Below are positions 1 through 7,841 of a DNA stretch of 64,000 bases, piece by piece. Source of the stretch: Qipengyuania sp. SS22 (lineage in GTDB: Bacteria; Pseudomonadota; Alphaproteobacteria; Sphingomonadales; Sphingomonadaceae); NCBI RefSeq assembly GCF_025736935.1, contig NZ_CP107048.1, positions 2,616,033 to 2,680,032 on the forward strand. Reading direction: 5' to 3'. Each line of letters opens with the position of its first letter. The stretch's first letter is position 1. Under the pieces are notes generated by a model. The model searched no databases. It saw only the letters and a program-made list of their open reading frames with translations, and had not been told where the DNA came from. Position numbers and translations under genes: made by a program.

Positions 1-449
1 ATAGCCCCGGCCACCAGCCCATGCGCGATATGCGCGAAGGGGCGATGCGAGGCGTATTCGACGCGCAATACATCGCCTTCATCGTAAACGGTCACCTGCG
101 GCGGCCGCGCATCGGGATAAAGAATCCGCACTTCCTCGTGGATGTGATCCCCGACATGCAACAGCAATTCCTCTGCGCTGGCATAGCGGCCGACGATATC
201 GCCATAGAGCACGGTAAAGCGCTCGAAGAGATACGCGCCGAACTGATGACACAGATCGGCGAATTCGGCCCCCGTCTCGCGCGAGGCGGCTTCGACAACG
301 CGGACGGCTTCCTGCCACGGATACTGGCCGACACGCGTATAGGCGCCGCCATGCGGCAGGCCGGCATCGGCCAACACCTTCTCGGCGAGCTCGGGCCCGC
401 CGGCGCGATCGAGAAAACCGACCAGTTCCGAAAAGATAATACCTTTCAC
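1..449 (-). CDS. H-NOX heme nitric-oxide/oxygen-binding sensor (3' end outside window)
   Basis: I translated this from the minus strand; about 149 codons lie in the window and the C-terminus is cut off by the left edge. The start is GTG at 449, preceded by a good GGAGGT ribosome site. The N-terminus reads (V)KGIIFSELV, the typical H-NOX opening. H104 in the DHIHEEV context fits the proximal heme-iron ligand, and Y132-x-S134-x-R136 is the YxSxR signature that holds the heme propionates. Family proteins are about 180-190 residues, so only some 35 residues are missing. H-NOX proteins are cytoplasmic gas sensors that pass NO binding to a histidine kinase or diguanylate cyclase, usually encoded next door. 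That partner would lie to the left, outside the window. The identification is firm; the partner and output are unknown. Confidence 0.93.
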   Translation of the reverse strand, partial: MKGIIFSELVGFLDRAGGPELAEKVLADAGLPHGGAYTRVGQYPWQEAVRVVEAASRETGAEFADLCHQFGAYLFERFTVLYGDIVGRYASAEELLLHVGDHIHEEVRILYPDARPPQVTVYDEGDVLRVEYASHRPFAHIAHGLVAGA

Positions 450-806
450 CGTAACCTCCGAATGCTTTGCCAAGATGTGAAAGCATCGATGCAAAGGCCG
501 TGCCGGAATGAGGACAGGCGTATCGGGGCAAAACGGCGTCATAATTGCCGTACTATGCAACAGTCCCTTGCATTTTGCAAAAACGACTCTCGCATATTGC
601 AACGAAGCTTTGGCGATTTGGCTTTTTGTGAGGTTCGCGATGCGAAATGCGGCTGGCACAGTCTGGGGGGTAACCCCATGGTACTCGTGAAAATCGCAGA
701 TGCTCGCGAAAATATGATCGTCGCTACCATGCTTCCGGCGCTTTGCGCTGCGGAGATGGACGAGTTCATGAGAGCCGCTCGGCTGGCCGGGTAGTTCGTA
801 AAGTTT
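450..806. other. Intergenic region upstream of the H-NOX gene
   Basis: No convincing gene is visible. Open frames crossing it lack a ribosome site and show no family resemblance; the longest is antisense to the H-NOX gene. It holds the H-NOX promoter region and, at 570-600, two GCA-N3-TGC boxes described separately. The stretch just left of 806 precedes the hfa operon terminator. Confidence 0.6.
568..601. promoter_or_regulatory. Tandem GCA-N3-TGC boxes upstream of the H-NOX gene (motif copy A)
   Basis: There are two palindromic boxes, TTGCATTTTGCAA at 568-580 and CGCATATTGCA at 591-601. Their centres (574 and 596) are 22 bp apart, about two helical turns. The near edge lies about 120 bp before the H-NOX start codon. 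Copies with the same architecture occur at 3228-3261 and 6117-6168. The arrangement suggests a site for a dimeric regulator on one DNA face; the regulator is not identified. Confidence 0.5.
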
Positions 807-840
807 GGTGGCCCGCACTGCGCTTGCAGTACGGGCCACC
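807..840 (-). terminator. Terminator-like hairpin after hfaD
   Basis: A strong inverted repeat, GGTGGCCCG ... CGGGCCACC, has inner arms ACTGC / GCAGT and a 4-base loop. It sits 9 bases past the hfaD stop codon. The minus-strand transcript continues with AAACTTT after the stem, so the T-tract is weak. Confidence 0.7.
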
Positions 841-848
841 GGGGGAAG

Positions 849-1877
849 TTATTCGACGTTGATGCTGACACTGTTGCCGATAGCGGCCGCAGTCGCGGCG
901 GCGTTCGTGCTGGCACCGATGCTGGCAGCGACCTTCGCGACCTGACCGCCGTTGTTCCACTGGTTCATCGAGCTGGAAACGTTGCCTGCGATATCGCTGT
1001 CGACGCTGGTCAGAGCATAGCTGTTGCCGATCGCCGCCGCGGTCGCGGTGTAATCGACGGTAGCCCCGATCATGCCCGTCAGATCGGCGATCATCGTACC
1101 GGAATTGCTCTGCGCGGCGGTTACCGTGCTGCCACCCGGCATCTCCACGGCCAGGGAATTGCCGATCGATGCAGCCGTGCTCGTGGCCTCGGAGACCATG
1201 TTCTGGATGGTAACCAGCTGCGAGGTCTGACCACCAAGATTGGTCTGGTCGATCGCCAGGTCGAGGAGCGCGCCTTCGGCATTGAACGACGCCGAGTTTC
1301 CGATCGTCGCGGCAGTCTCGGTCACTTCGCTGACGGCGTTGTAGGCAGTCGCAACCGAACTGGTGCCATTGCCACGGTTGGTCTGGGTCAGGTCCGCCAC
1401 GACATTTGCAGCTGCATCCAGCGCAAAGCTGTTGCCGATGCTGGCTGCGGTCGCATTGACGCTGGCAACCGAGTTTGCCGTAGCATTGAGGATCGAATCC
1501 TGGTTGCCATCATTGGTCTGGCCAGTGACATAGTCGGCGGTGCGGGCAGTGGTGCCAACAAGACTTTCGAACGCGCTGACCAGTTCCGAGCCGCCCAGTG
1601 TCTCCAGAGCGGTGAGGATGGTTCCGTCGAGCAGCTGAACATTGCTGCCGCCGGTCGAGCCTTCGATCAGGCCAAGATAGACGTTGAGCAGTTCGTCGCC
1701 GCCAACCTCGACCACCGCATCGAGAACCGAGCGGTCGCCGAGAAGCGCGCCCGTCGAAAGACCAATATCGACCGCAACCAGCGGGTCGGGTTCGGTCGGC
1801 AGCGAAACCTGCGCGGTTGCAGGGGCTGCGGCCATGGCGAGCAGGCCCGCCGTCGTCATCAGGTAAAACTTCGTCAT
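849..1877 (-). CDS. hfaD: HfaD-like holdfast attachment protein with curlin-like repeats
   Basis: This 342-residue secreted protein has a signal peptide ending near ATAQ (residues 20-23). Residues 118-342 form five repeats of about 45-50 residues. Each pairs a curlin-like Q-x-N-x-G element (starting near 120, 165, 211, 256 and 306) with a TAAxIGNS-type element (IGNS near 147, 192, 238, 283 and 333). The composition is rich in A, N, S, T and Q and nearly lacks Cys, as expected for a self-assembling beta-rich surface protein. It is the third gene after hfaA and hfaB, starting 2 bases after the hfaB stop, with its GGAGAC ribosome site inside the end of hfaB. In Caulobacter, HfaD anchors the adhesive holdfast to the cell envelope. 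Symbol assignment rests on operon order and repeat type rather than on an alignment. Confidence 0.78.
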   Translation of the reverse strand: MTKFYLMTTAGLLAMAAAPATAQVSLPTEPDPLVAVDIGLSTGALLGDRSVLDAVVEVGGDELLNVYLGLIEGSTGGSNVQLLDGTILTALETLGGSELVSAFESLVGTTARTADYVTGQTNDGNQDSILNATANSVASVNATAASIGNSFALDAAANVVADLTQTNRGNGTSSVATAYNAVSEVTETAATIGNSASFNAEGALLDLAIDQTNLGGQTSQLVTIQNMVSEATSTAASIGNSLAVEMPGGSTVTAAQSNSGTMIADLTGMIGATVDYTATAAAIGNSYALTSVDSDIAGNVSSSMNQWNNGGQVAKVAASIGASTNAAATAAAIGNSVSINVE

Positions 1878-1879
1878 TT

Positions 1880-2764
1880 TTAGTCTCCTTCAGGTTGAGT
1901 TTGCGGGCTTGCCGCTTGTTCTACGGCGTAGCTCACCGATTGAACGTTGGTTGGACAGAGAGGCGCGTCGGCGCCCCTTTGTTCGCGCATCAGATCGATC
2001 ACCGCCTTTTCGACGATAGCTCTGATCGCTCCATGCACCGGCTCCTGGCGGCGGCGTCCGACGCCGAGATCCAGAGTAGTGTTGCCGATGAATTCGAAGA
2101 TGCCGGCGCGGATTTCACGGCCGCGGATCTGTTTTTGCAGGCTGGCGACGTTGACGACGCGCAGGCTGCGGGCATCGATCAGGCGCAGGTCCACGCCGAC
2201 CGACATGACATAGGAACGTGCTCCGCCGCCGACCGGACCGATCGAGGCTTCGGCCACATCGCTGCGAATATTGAAATCCAGTTCGGTGATACCGCCCAAG
2301 ACGATCAAATCGGCTTCCGCAATCGACCCCGAATAGATCCGCCGGTAGTCGTCGGTTGGCTGCCCGTCCGGGCCGAGCAACTTGCTGTTGGCGTAATCGA
2401 GTTCCTGCAGGGCAATCCGCAGGTCCAGTCTTTCGGCAAGCGGAAAGCCTCCCTTGGCCAGAGCGGAAATCACCATGAGCGCAGCCCCTTGGGGAGCTAC
2501 CGAACCGTTCAGCCCATCCAGGCGACCGGTGTAATCAGCAACTTCCCCCACCGCGATCCGCGGTTGCGCGGCAGCGCGTGTTTGCGAAGCCATGCAGCGC
2601 AGAATGCTCGAATAGGCGGTGTCACCATCGATAACGCGCGCGCCGCTGAGAGGCGTGATCCGCTGGGGAGGCGTGTCGGCAAAGCTTGCGCAGCCCCCCA
2701 GTGACAGGCCAGTCGCTGCAAGCGCGATTGCCCGATGGATGAGTTTCTTTCCCCCGATCATCAT
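1880..2764 (-). CDS. hfaB: HfaB, CsgG-like outer-membrane secretion lipoprotein
   Basis: This protein has 294 residues. I place the start at the ATG at 2764, one base after the hfaA stop and behind the ribosome site GGGAGGG, not at the longer upstream frame that overlaps hfaA. The N-terminus is a lipoprotein signal ending in the lipobox LGGC. The body resembles the CsgG/HfaB family: an early RIAVGEVADYTGR segment, then ADLIVLGGITELDF and VGVDLRLIDARSLRVV. CsgG-type proteins form multimeric outer-membrane pores that export amyloid-like subunits. Here the likely clients are HfaA and HfaD, encoded on either side. Family and operon position are clear; the client assignment is inferred from Caulobacter. 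Confidence 0.85.
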   Translation of the reverse strand: MMIGGKKLIHRAIALAATGLSLGGCASFADTPPQRITPLSGARVIDGDTAYSSILRCMASQTRAAAQPRIAVGEVADYTGRLDGLNGSVAPQGAALMVISALAKGGFPLAERLDLRIALQELDYANSKLLGPDGQPTDDYRRIYSGSIAEADLIVLGGITELDFNIRSDVAEASIGPVGGGARSYVMSVGVDLRLIDARSLRVVNVASLQKQIRGREIRAGIFEFIGNTTLDLGVGRRRQEPVHGAIRAIVEKAVIDLMREQRGADAPLCPTNVQSVSYAVEQAASPQTQPEGD

Positions 2765-2765
2765 C

Positions 2766-3098
2766 TTACCCTCCCTGGCCGAGCGAGGAAGCGCTGGTCG
2801 CGACAACGGCCCGCTGGTTGCCCGAGCTGGCTTGGCGGGCGTTCACGACCACCGTGTTGTTGCTGCCGTGAACCGTGACGTTGATCATGTTGGCGATCGC
2901 AATCGCGCGGCTATCCTGACGATTCCGCAGAGCGGGATTGGTCATCAGTTTGCCGCCTTGCGAGGCGGAGCCCGCAATGATGACGCGATTGTTGTCGGCA
3001 TCGCGCTCGAAAGACATCGGCGCGCTCTGCGGCCGGCCGGCGTCGGAGGCCTGCGTACCTGCCAGAGCTGCTGCTTGTGCGAGAACTAGAAGTATCAT
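2766..3098 (-). CDS. hfaA: HfaA-like holdfast anchoring protein
   Basis: This small secreted protein has 110 residues and is the first gene of the hfaABD operon. The ATG at 3098 has a GAGG ribosome site 7 bases upstream. The N-terminus is a short hydrophobic signal (ILLVLAQAAALAG). The mature part contains AIAIANMINVTVHGSNNTVVVNA, abbreviated here as the NMINVTVHGSNNTVVV core, followed by a curlin-like QASSGNQ element; this N/V/T-rich pattern is typical of HfaA. In Caulobacter, HfaA is a surface amyloid-like anchor that depends on HfaB. A copy of the GCA-N3-TGC tandem motif lies about 130 bp upstream, so the operon may be under that regulator. Confidence 0.78.
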   Translation of the reverse strand: MILLVLAQAAALAGTQASDAGRPQSAPMSFERDADNNRVIIAGSASQGGKLMTNPALRNRQDSRAIAIANMINVTVHGSNNTVVVNARQASSGNQRAVVATSASSLGQGG

Positions 3099-3634
3099 GT
3101 GTCATCCTCATTCGAAGTGATCTGGCCCTTGCTTTTCACAACCCGTGCCAAAAACACATAAAGGTCTAAAATCAGCTACTTATGCTCCTAGCCCACCGAT
3201 GGCGGATTGCATTCCGCACCGCTGGCCTTGCAAAATGCGACAAGCAGGCGCCGCAGATTGCGAAACGCGCATCGGGCTCACACCCGAAACTAGAGCGAGG
3301 GAAAGCTGTCAGATTATCAGTGCCTTGCCGTGATTGGCGTGGGGGCCTCGGCTTCAAGGCAACTTTGTCCGACGAGTCCGGCGACGCGGAGCTGTTGGGC
3401 TAGGAGGGTCTATGAGGAGGTGGACGAACCTTCCCGGCGATCAATTCCCGCTCGATGTTGGCCGATGCGGACGCGCGGTGCGCGGCTTCTCGCCCGATCG
3501 ATGGCGGAAACTGCTGCAAGATGCGGGTTGACCTGGTCTCGCACGGCGCCAGCGACCCTAATCATCGGCAAGGCGCTGGCTGCCGTTCATCCGCCGGCGT
3601 TCGATCCGGCGTTCCGGTCATACCCCAAAGGAAA
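3099..3634. other. Intergenic region upstream of hfaA
   Basis: About 540 bases contain no gene I can support. The hfaA promoter must lie in the first part. At 3209-3261 there are two good and one imperfect GCA-N3-TGC boxes. A short plus-strand frame starting ATGAGGAGG near 3412 has a GGAGGG sequence before it but encodes a composition-biased 40-residue peptide without family resemblance, so I do not call it. Confidence 0.5.
3209..3261. promoter_or_regulatory. Tandem GCA-N3-TGC boxes upstream of hfaA (motif copy C)
   Basis: The two clear boxes are TTGCAAAATGCGA (3228-3240, centre 3234) and CGCAGATTGC (3252-3261, centre 3257). A one-mismatch box, GCATTCCGC, is centred at 3213. Centre spacings are 21 and 23 bp. 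The cluster lies roughly 110-165 bp before the hfaA start and matches copies A and B in layout. Confidence 0.45.
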
Positions 3635-3676
3635 ACCGCCCCGCCCCCATCCGCAAAGCGGAGGGAACGAGGCGGC
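3631..3676 (-). terminator. Terminator-like hairpin after the glycosyltransferase pair
   Basis: Outer arms CCGCC / GGCGG and inner arms TCCGC-AAA-GCGGA form a stem just past the stop of the minus-strand glycosyltransferase. The minus-strand transcript continues with GGTTTTCCTTT, giving a moderate U-tract. Confidence 0.5.
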
Positions 3677-3699
3677 CCTGCGGCGCCTGGGGTCGCAAT

Positions 3700-4734
3700 T
3701 CAGGCGCCAGCAGCCATGGCCGGTTGCATACCGGCTTTCTTTGGGAAGGGTTTGGCCGCACGGTGTGCCACCGCCTGCCAACCCGAGATAATCTCATCGT
3801 GCTGCCTGAGAACCCCCGCGCGTGCGGCCCGGCCCATTGTCGGCAAGTCCGCACCTTTCAGCCGGATGATCGCGCAGGCGATCTCGGCGGCATTGCGCAT
3901 TGGTGCGGCAACCCCGCCGCCGCTGCGAACCTGTTCGGGCAGACCGTCGATATCGGCGACCAGCACCGGGCGGCCCGCCATGCGGGCTTCGGTCGCGACC
4001 AGGCCGAAGGCTTCGTAGCGCGACGGAACGATCACCGCGGAACAGGTAGCAAGCCGCGCGTCGATCGCATTGGTGGCTGGCAGCAGCCGGACGTTGTCAC
4101 GCTCGCTGGCGAGTTCCGCCAGCCGTGCCTCTTCGGGGCCCGAACCGAACAGCGTCAGCGTGACTTCGTCAGCGCGGAACGAACGCATGGCTTCGATCAG
4201 TGCGGCGAAGTTCTTCTCCGGAGCCAGTCGCCCATAGGCGAGCAGGCGGAGCGGGCCATCGCGCGGCTCGAGATCGGGAACCTTGTACAGATCGTCGCGC
4301 CCGCTCCACGGGTGGATCGAGCGGAGTTTCTTCGAAGGAACGCCGGCCTCGGCAAGCCACCGATGCTGGGCCCGCGAAACGGCGATTACTTCATCAACCG
4401 GCCGTGCGGCAGTCTGCAGCAGCGTACGGAAACGTCCCGAGGAGGGCATCGCATTCGCCTCGAAAGCGCGAGTGTAGGAATGCTCGACCTGGACGATCCG
4501 CGCATGCGGGTTCTTGAGCCTGAGCGCCGCCAGGTAAGGCAGCCGGCCCCACGAGGGCGGCACGTGGATGATGATAAGATCGCTATCGAGCCGCACGGCG
4601 CCAGCCGGGCCGCGGCCCATGCGGACGGTCCGCGATTCGGCCTCGCGCGTCATGCGCGGATCGTTGAACAGCGATAGCGCGCGGGTGACCCCGCCCATGC
4701 CGAAATCGTCGAGGAGATGGGTGATCCGGATCAT
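3700..4734 (-). CDS. Family 4 glycosyltransferase (GT-B fold)
   Basis: This 344-residue cytoplasmic or membrane-associated glycosyltransferase has an N-terminal GGVTRAL loop, as in GT4 enzymes that bind acceptor. The nucleotide-sugar domain carries YGRLAPEKNF (the R and K of the phosphate site, near residues 188-197) and the E-x7-E-type motif EAFGLVATE (near 263-271). The start overlaps the stop of the upstream GT2 by 4 bases (ATGA), so the two are translationally coupled. It probably adds sugars to an exopolysaccharide, capsule or holdfast-like glycan, given the neighbouring GT2 and the hfa operon. Donor and acceptor cannot be read from sequence. Confidence 0.85.
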   Translation of the reverse strand: MIRITHLLDDFGMGGVTRALSLFNDPRMTREAESRTVRMGRGPAGAVRLDSDLIIIHVPPSWGRLPYLAALRLKNPHARIVQVEHSYTRAFEANAMPSSGRFRTLLQTAARPVDEVIAVSRAQHRWLAEAGVPSKKLRSIHPWSGRDDLYKVPDLEPRDGPLRLLAYGRLAPEKNFAALIEAMRSFRADEVTLTLFGSGPEEARLAELASERDNVRLLPATNAIDARLATCSAVIVPSRYEAFGLVATEARMAGRPVLVADIDGLPEQVRSGGGVAAPMRNAAEIACAIIRLKGADLPTMGRAARAGVLRQHDEIISGWQAVAHRAAKPFPKKAGMQPAMAAGA

Positions 4735-5717
4735 GCTGCCGCCTTGAGATAGGGGCGTGCCAGGCGGCGGAAACGTTCGGGTCCGGTCAGCCGGGCCAGC
4801 TTGATGGCGCCCCAGGTCGCTGCCGATTTGACCGGCTCTTCGAGGAAGATCCGCGGGGCGAGGCTGGCGGCGCGACTGATCAGGTCGTTCGCCAGGGCGA
4901 CATTGCCGAGCTGGACCGACCGGCGCGCAAGGTAGCGCAGCTGGTAAGCGCGTGCCGCGTCGCCGTGCTTGGCGACCAGTTCGGGCGCATTGTCACGCGC
5001 GATGTCGAGCATGCGCGACCAGCTGAGGTATTGCTTGACTACATTGGCGGACAGCGCGCCGCCGATGATGCGGTAATCGGTCAGCAGTCCTTCAATGCCT
5101 TCGAAGCTGACGTCATGCAGCGAGGCGAGACGCACCCACAGCTCGATATCCTCAGACTGGCGGAAGCTTTCGTCGAACCAGCAGGTCCGCGTCCGCTCCT
5201 GCGGGTGGGGGAAAGCCGCACGGTCGAGCGCTGTGCGGCGCAGGACGGGTGCGCTTACATTCCCGATCGGATTGCGGCACAAAATGTCGCGCGCGGTGAC
5301 ATCGGTCAGCTTGGGCCGCATGGCGACCGACATCGCCGCACCGTGCTCGTCGATCATGCGCGAGCCGGCATAGCTCACCCCGATATGCGGGTTCGCCTGC
5401 AGGTGAACGAAATGCAGCATCAGCTTGTCCTGATGCCAGCGATCGTCGGAATCGAGCAGCGCGATATAGGGTGCCTGCGCTTCGGCGATGCCGATGTTGC
5501 GCGCGCCGGCGAGACCGCGATTTTCCTGCGGGACGATGCGGATACGCGGATCGTCGAAACTGCGTGCGAGGTCCATCGACCCGTCCTGGCCACCGTCGTC
5601 GACGATGATCAGTTCGAAGTCCTCGAAAGTCTGGTCGAGGACCGACTGGATGGCCTCTGCAATATAGGCCTCGACATTGTAGACGGGCATGACGACAGAC
5701 ATGCGGGGGGCGGTCAT
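4731..5717 (-). CDS. Family 2 glycosyltransferase (GT-A fold)
   Basis: This protein has 328 residues. I chose the ATG at 5717 because it has AGGAGA at the right spacing and is immediately followed by the conserved MSVVMPVYNVEAYI strand; the longer frame adds an unrelated Pro/Arg-rich extension. Visible motifs are VDDGGQDGS for the nucleotide, LLDSDDRW for the DxD metal site, and a downstream SEDIELWVR motif with the likely catalytic base. There is no membrane segment. It is the first gene of a two-gene unit with the GT4. A surface polysaccharide role is inferred from context. Confidence 0.86.
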   Translation of the reverse strand: MTAPRMSVVMPVYNVEAYIAEAIQSVLDQTFEDFELIIVDDGGQDGSMDLARSFDDPRIRIVPQENRGLAGARNIGIAEAQAPYIALLDSDDRWHQDKLMLHFVHLQANPHIGVSYAGSRMIDEHGAAMSVAMRPKLTDVTARDILCRNPIGNVSAPVLRRTALDRAAFPHPQERTRTCWFDESFRQSEDIELWVRLASLHDVSFEGIEGLLTDYRIIGGALSANVVKQYLSWSRMLDIARDNAPELVAKHGDAARAYQLRYLARRSVQLGNVALANDLISRAASLAPRIFLEEPVKSAATWGAIKLARLTGPERFRRLARPYLKAAA

Positions 5718-6179
5718 GGCTGGTCTCCTAAGTGTTGGATCAGGCGAGAATCGCGCCGCGGGCGCGGGCCGGAATGGCGCTGCCGGCAAGCGCTGCACCG
5801 GCGGTCATCACGCCGCGCGCGTCGTCTGACTAAAAGGCTTTGTGCTCGCGGGTAAGGCAGCGGCGGACGAAGGTGCGAGAAGGGACGGTGGTTGGGCCCG
5901 ACCGCAGTGCCAAGTGCGATCACGCAGGTCCCGGCTTCGGCTAACGCAAAGGCGAATAGCCCTCGCACCAGAGGCGAAGCGGCGAGCGCGTGAGTTGACG
6001 TGCGAAAGGGGCATGGGGGTCCTTGGCGTGTGGTCGCCAAGTATTATTCAAGGTCCGTGCCAAACCCTGCATCCACGCAATTCCGTCGCTTCTGGACGCG
6101 GAGCTCTTCATGAATCGCAATTTGCGGCGGTCTGATTGCAAATTGCATGCTCGACTGCCGCATATTGCGAGCGTGGGGC
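5718..6179. other. Intergenic region between the glycosyltransferase pair and the phosphorelay
   Basis: No gene is supported. It contains a perfect 7-bp-stem hairpin, CTTGGCG-TGTGGT-CGCCAAG at 6022-6041, which is followed by TATTATT on the plus strand and could be a leader structure or weak terminator. A cluster of three GCA-N3-TGC boxes lies at 6117-6168. The glycosyltransferase promoter must lie here. Confidence 0.5.
6117..6168. promoter_or_regulatory. Triple GCA-N3-TGC boxes (motif copy B)
   Basis: Three exact GCA-N3-TGC boxes are centred at 6121, 6142 and 6164, spaced 21 and 22 bp. The last two are TTGCAAATTGCA and CGCATATTGCG, matching the box pair of copy A with identical centre spacing. 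They lie just past the stop of the hybrid regulator and about 400 bp upstream of the GT2 start. Confidence 0.5.
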
Positions 6180-7841
6180 CTACTGATCCCCCGCGATCAG
6201 CGCTTCGTAGAGGTCGTCGACTGCCAGCAGGCAGGCGGCGACCGCTTCGCGAAAGGCTTCGATCGACGCCTCGCCCTGGCCCCGTGCCTCGCGATAGTGC
6301 GCAAGTTCCTCGACGATCCCGACCGCCCCGATATTGAGCGATACCCCGGTCAGCGCATGTGCCGCGCGGGACAGGTCTTCCTCATCATCGGCCTCGACCG
6401 CGGTGAGCACTTCGCCCGCATATTTGGTGATGTCCTTCTTCGCGGCATCGCGCATCCGGTCGCGGTAGGCATCGGGCAGATCGGTGAAGGTCCGGCGGAA
6501 AAGGTCATGATCGAACCGCGCCTGGTTCTGGCGAACGTCGCGGCCCGAGATCAGCGCGGTGCGGATCGCGGTTTCGAGCGCTTCCTTCTTGACCGGCTTC
6601 GCCATGCAGGCGGTCATCCCCGCCGACAGCAGTCGCTCGCGCTCCGATTGCAAGCTATGCGCTGTTACCCCAATGATCGGCGTGCGCGCGGCGGGCCCGT
6701 TGAGGCCGCGGATTGCCTGCGTAGCCTGCTCGCCATTCATGATCGGCATCATCACGTCCATCAGCACGAGGTCGAAACTCTGGCGTCTGATCGCCTCGAC
6801 TGCGGCTGCGCCGTTTTCCACCGAGGTGACGAGGCAGCCGAGATCGGCAAGCATGCGCTCCGTCACATAGCGATTGCTCTCGGTATCCTCGGCCAGCAGG
6901 ATACGCGGCTGGTCGGGCAGCGCCGAGGCGGTTTCCGGTGTGGGCGTGCCGACGCCGCTGGCATAGGCGACCGGCTCTGCCTCGCCATCCGATGCCGCTT
7001 CCTCGATCAGCCGGGAGGCGAGTTCCCCCAGTTGCTCCGCCGCCTCGCGCGCGACCGAGAGATCTTTCCCGCCATCCACGCGGACCTTCGTGCGGAGCAG
7101 TTCCAGCCCGCCGCTCAACGCCGCCAGCGGGGTGCGGATGGCATGCGCCATCTCGGAAATGAACCGGTTGCGCGCGCTGAGCGCCTCTTCCACCCGATCC
7201 TTCGCACCGGCCAGCTCCAGCTGGAGGTGGGCAAGCTCGCGCACTCTTCTCTCAGCTCGCAATTGCAGCGCCCGCACACCGCGCTCGTTCTGACGCTCTT
7301 CGGTGATGTCGCGCATCGTCGCCATCAAATGGCCGGGACGATCCTCGGTGCCGGTTTCGCGCGTGATCGACCATCTGAGCCAGCGGGTCTCGCCCGTGTC
7401 CTGCCGGACGATGCGATGTTCATAAGCATGCGCCACCCCCGGCACGGCCTCGGTGAAGAACGCCAGCCCCACCCGCATGATCCGGTCGCGATCGAGCGGA
7501 TGGAGCGTCGCGGCGAGCTTCTCGATCGTGGGCTCCTCGCCATCGGCCAGCCCGAGGATCGGCCCGGCGCTTTCGGACATGGTGAACCCGCGCTCGCGTT
7601 CGCCATACAGCGTGGCCATCCGGATGGTAGACAATGCGCCAAGCAGGAGCGCACTTTCGATCTCGAGCTTTCGCGCCAGTTCGCTCTGGCGCAGGCTGAG
7701 GTCCTGATTGGCGCGGAAGAGCTGCTTCATCCGCTTTTCGAGCGCGGCTTCGGCATCCCTTAGCGCGCGCTCGCTACGCTCTAGCCGCGTGGTGAGGATC
7801 TCGGCGCGGCGCTCGGCGGGAATGTCGTCCATCTTATCCAT
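6180..7841 (-). CDS. Kinase-less hybrid signalling protein (PAS - HisKA - REC - HPt)
   Basis: This protein has 553 residues. The ATG at 7841 overlaps the end of the upstream kinase gene by 8 bases and uses GAGG within it. Domains in order are: N-terminal coiled coil (10-65), PAS-like domain (75-180), coiled coil (185-225), and an H-box HAIRTPL with H233, where the usual HE is HA. A receiver follows (313-430: acidic pair E318-D319, phospho-acceptor D362 in VLMDVMMP, K415). The C-terminal HPt domain carries H495 in SRAAHALTG. No HATPase domain lies between the H-box and the receiver, so it cannot autophosphorylate in the normal way. It probably takes phosphate from the kinase encoded immediately upstream and passes it through D362 to H495. 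The target is unknown. Confidence 0.85.
   Translation of the reverse strand: MDKMDDIPAERRAEILTTRLERSERALRDAEAALEKRMKQLFRANQDLSLRQSELARKLEIESALLLGALSTIRMATLYGERERGFTMSESAGPILGLADGEEPTIEKLAATLHPLDRDRIMRVGLAFFTEAVPGVAHAYEHRIVRQDTGETRWLRWSITRETGTEDRPGHLMATMRDITEERQNERGVRALQLRAERRVRELAHLQLELAGAKDRVEEALSARNRFISEMAHAIRTPLAALSGGLELLRTKVRVDGGKDLSVAREAAEQLGELASRLIEEAASDGEAEPVAYASGVGTPTPETASALPDQPRILLAEDTESNRYVTERMLADLGCLVTSVENGAAAVEAIRRQSFDLVLMDVMMPIMNGEQATQAIRGLNGPAARTPIIGVTAHSLQSERERLLSAGMTACMAKPVKKEALETAIRTALISGRDVRQNQARFDHDLFRRTFTDLPDAYRDRMRDAAKKDITKYAGEVLTAVEADDEEDLSRAAHALTGVSLNIGAVGIVEELAHYREARGQGEASIEAFREAVAACLLAVDDLYEALIAGDQ

Noticed and set aside
21..794. A plus-strand open frame across the H-NOX gene and its upstream region
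   Set aside because: The first 430 bases are antisense to a clear H-NOX domain and the remainder has no recognisable features.
3412..3531. A small plus-strand frame with a GGAGGG sequence before it
   Set aside because: About 40 codons, no hydrophobic segment or family resemblance, and no neighbour to support it.
376..5717. CtrA-type or other named regulator sites controlling hfa genes
   Set aside because: I looked for TTAA-N7-TTAA-like boxes before hfaA and found none I could defend; only the GCA-N3-TGC boxes stand out.
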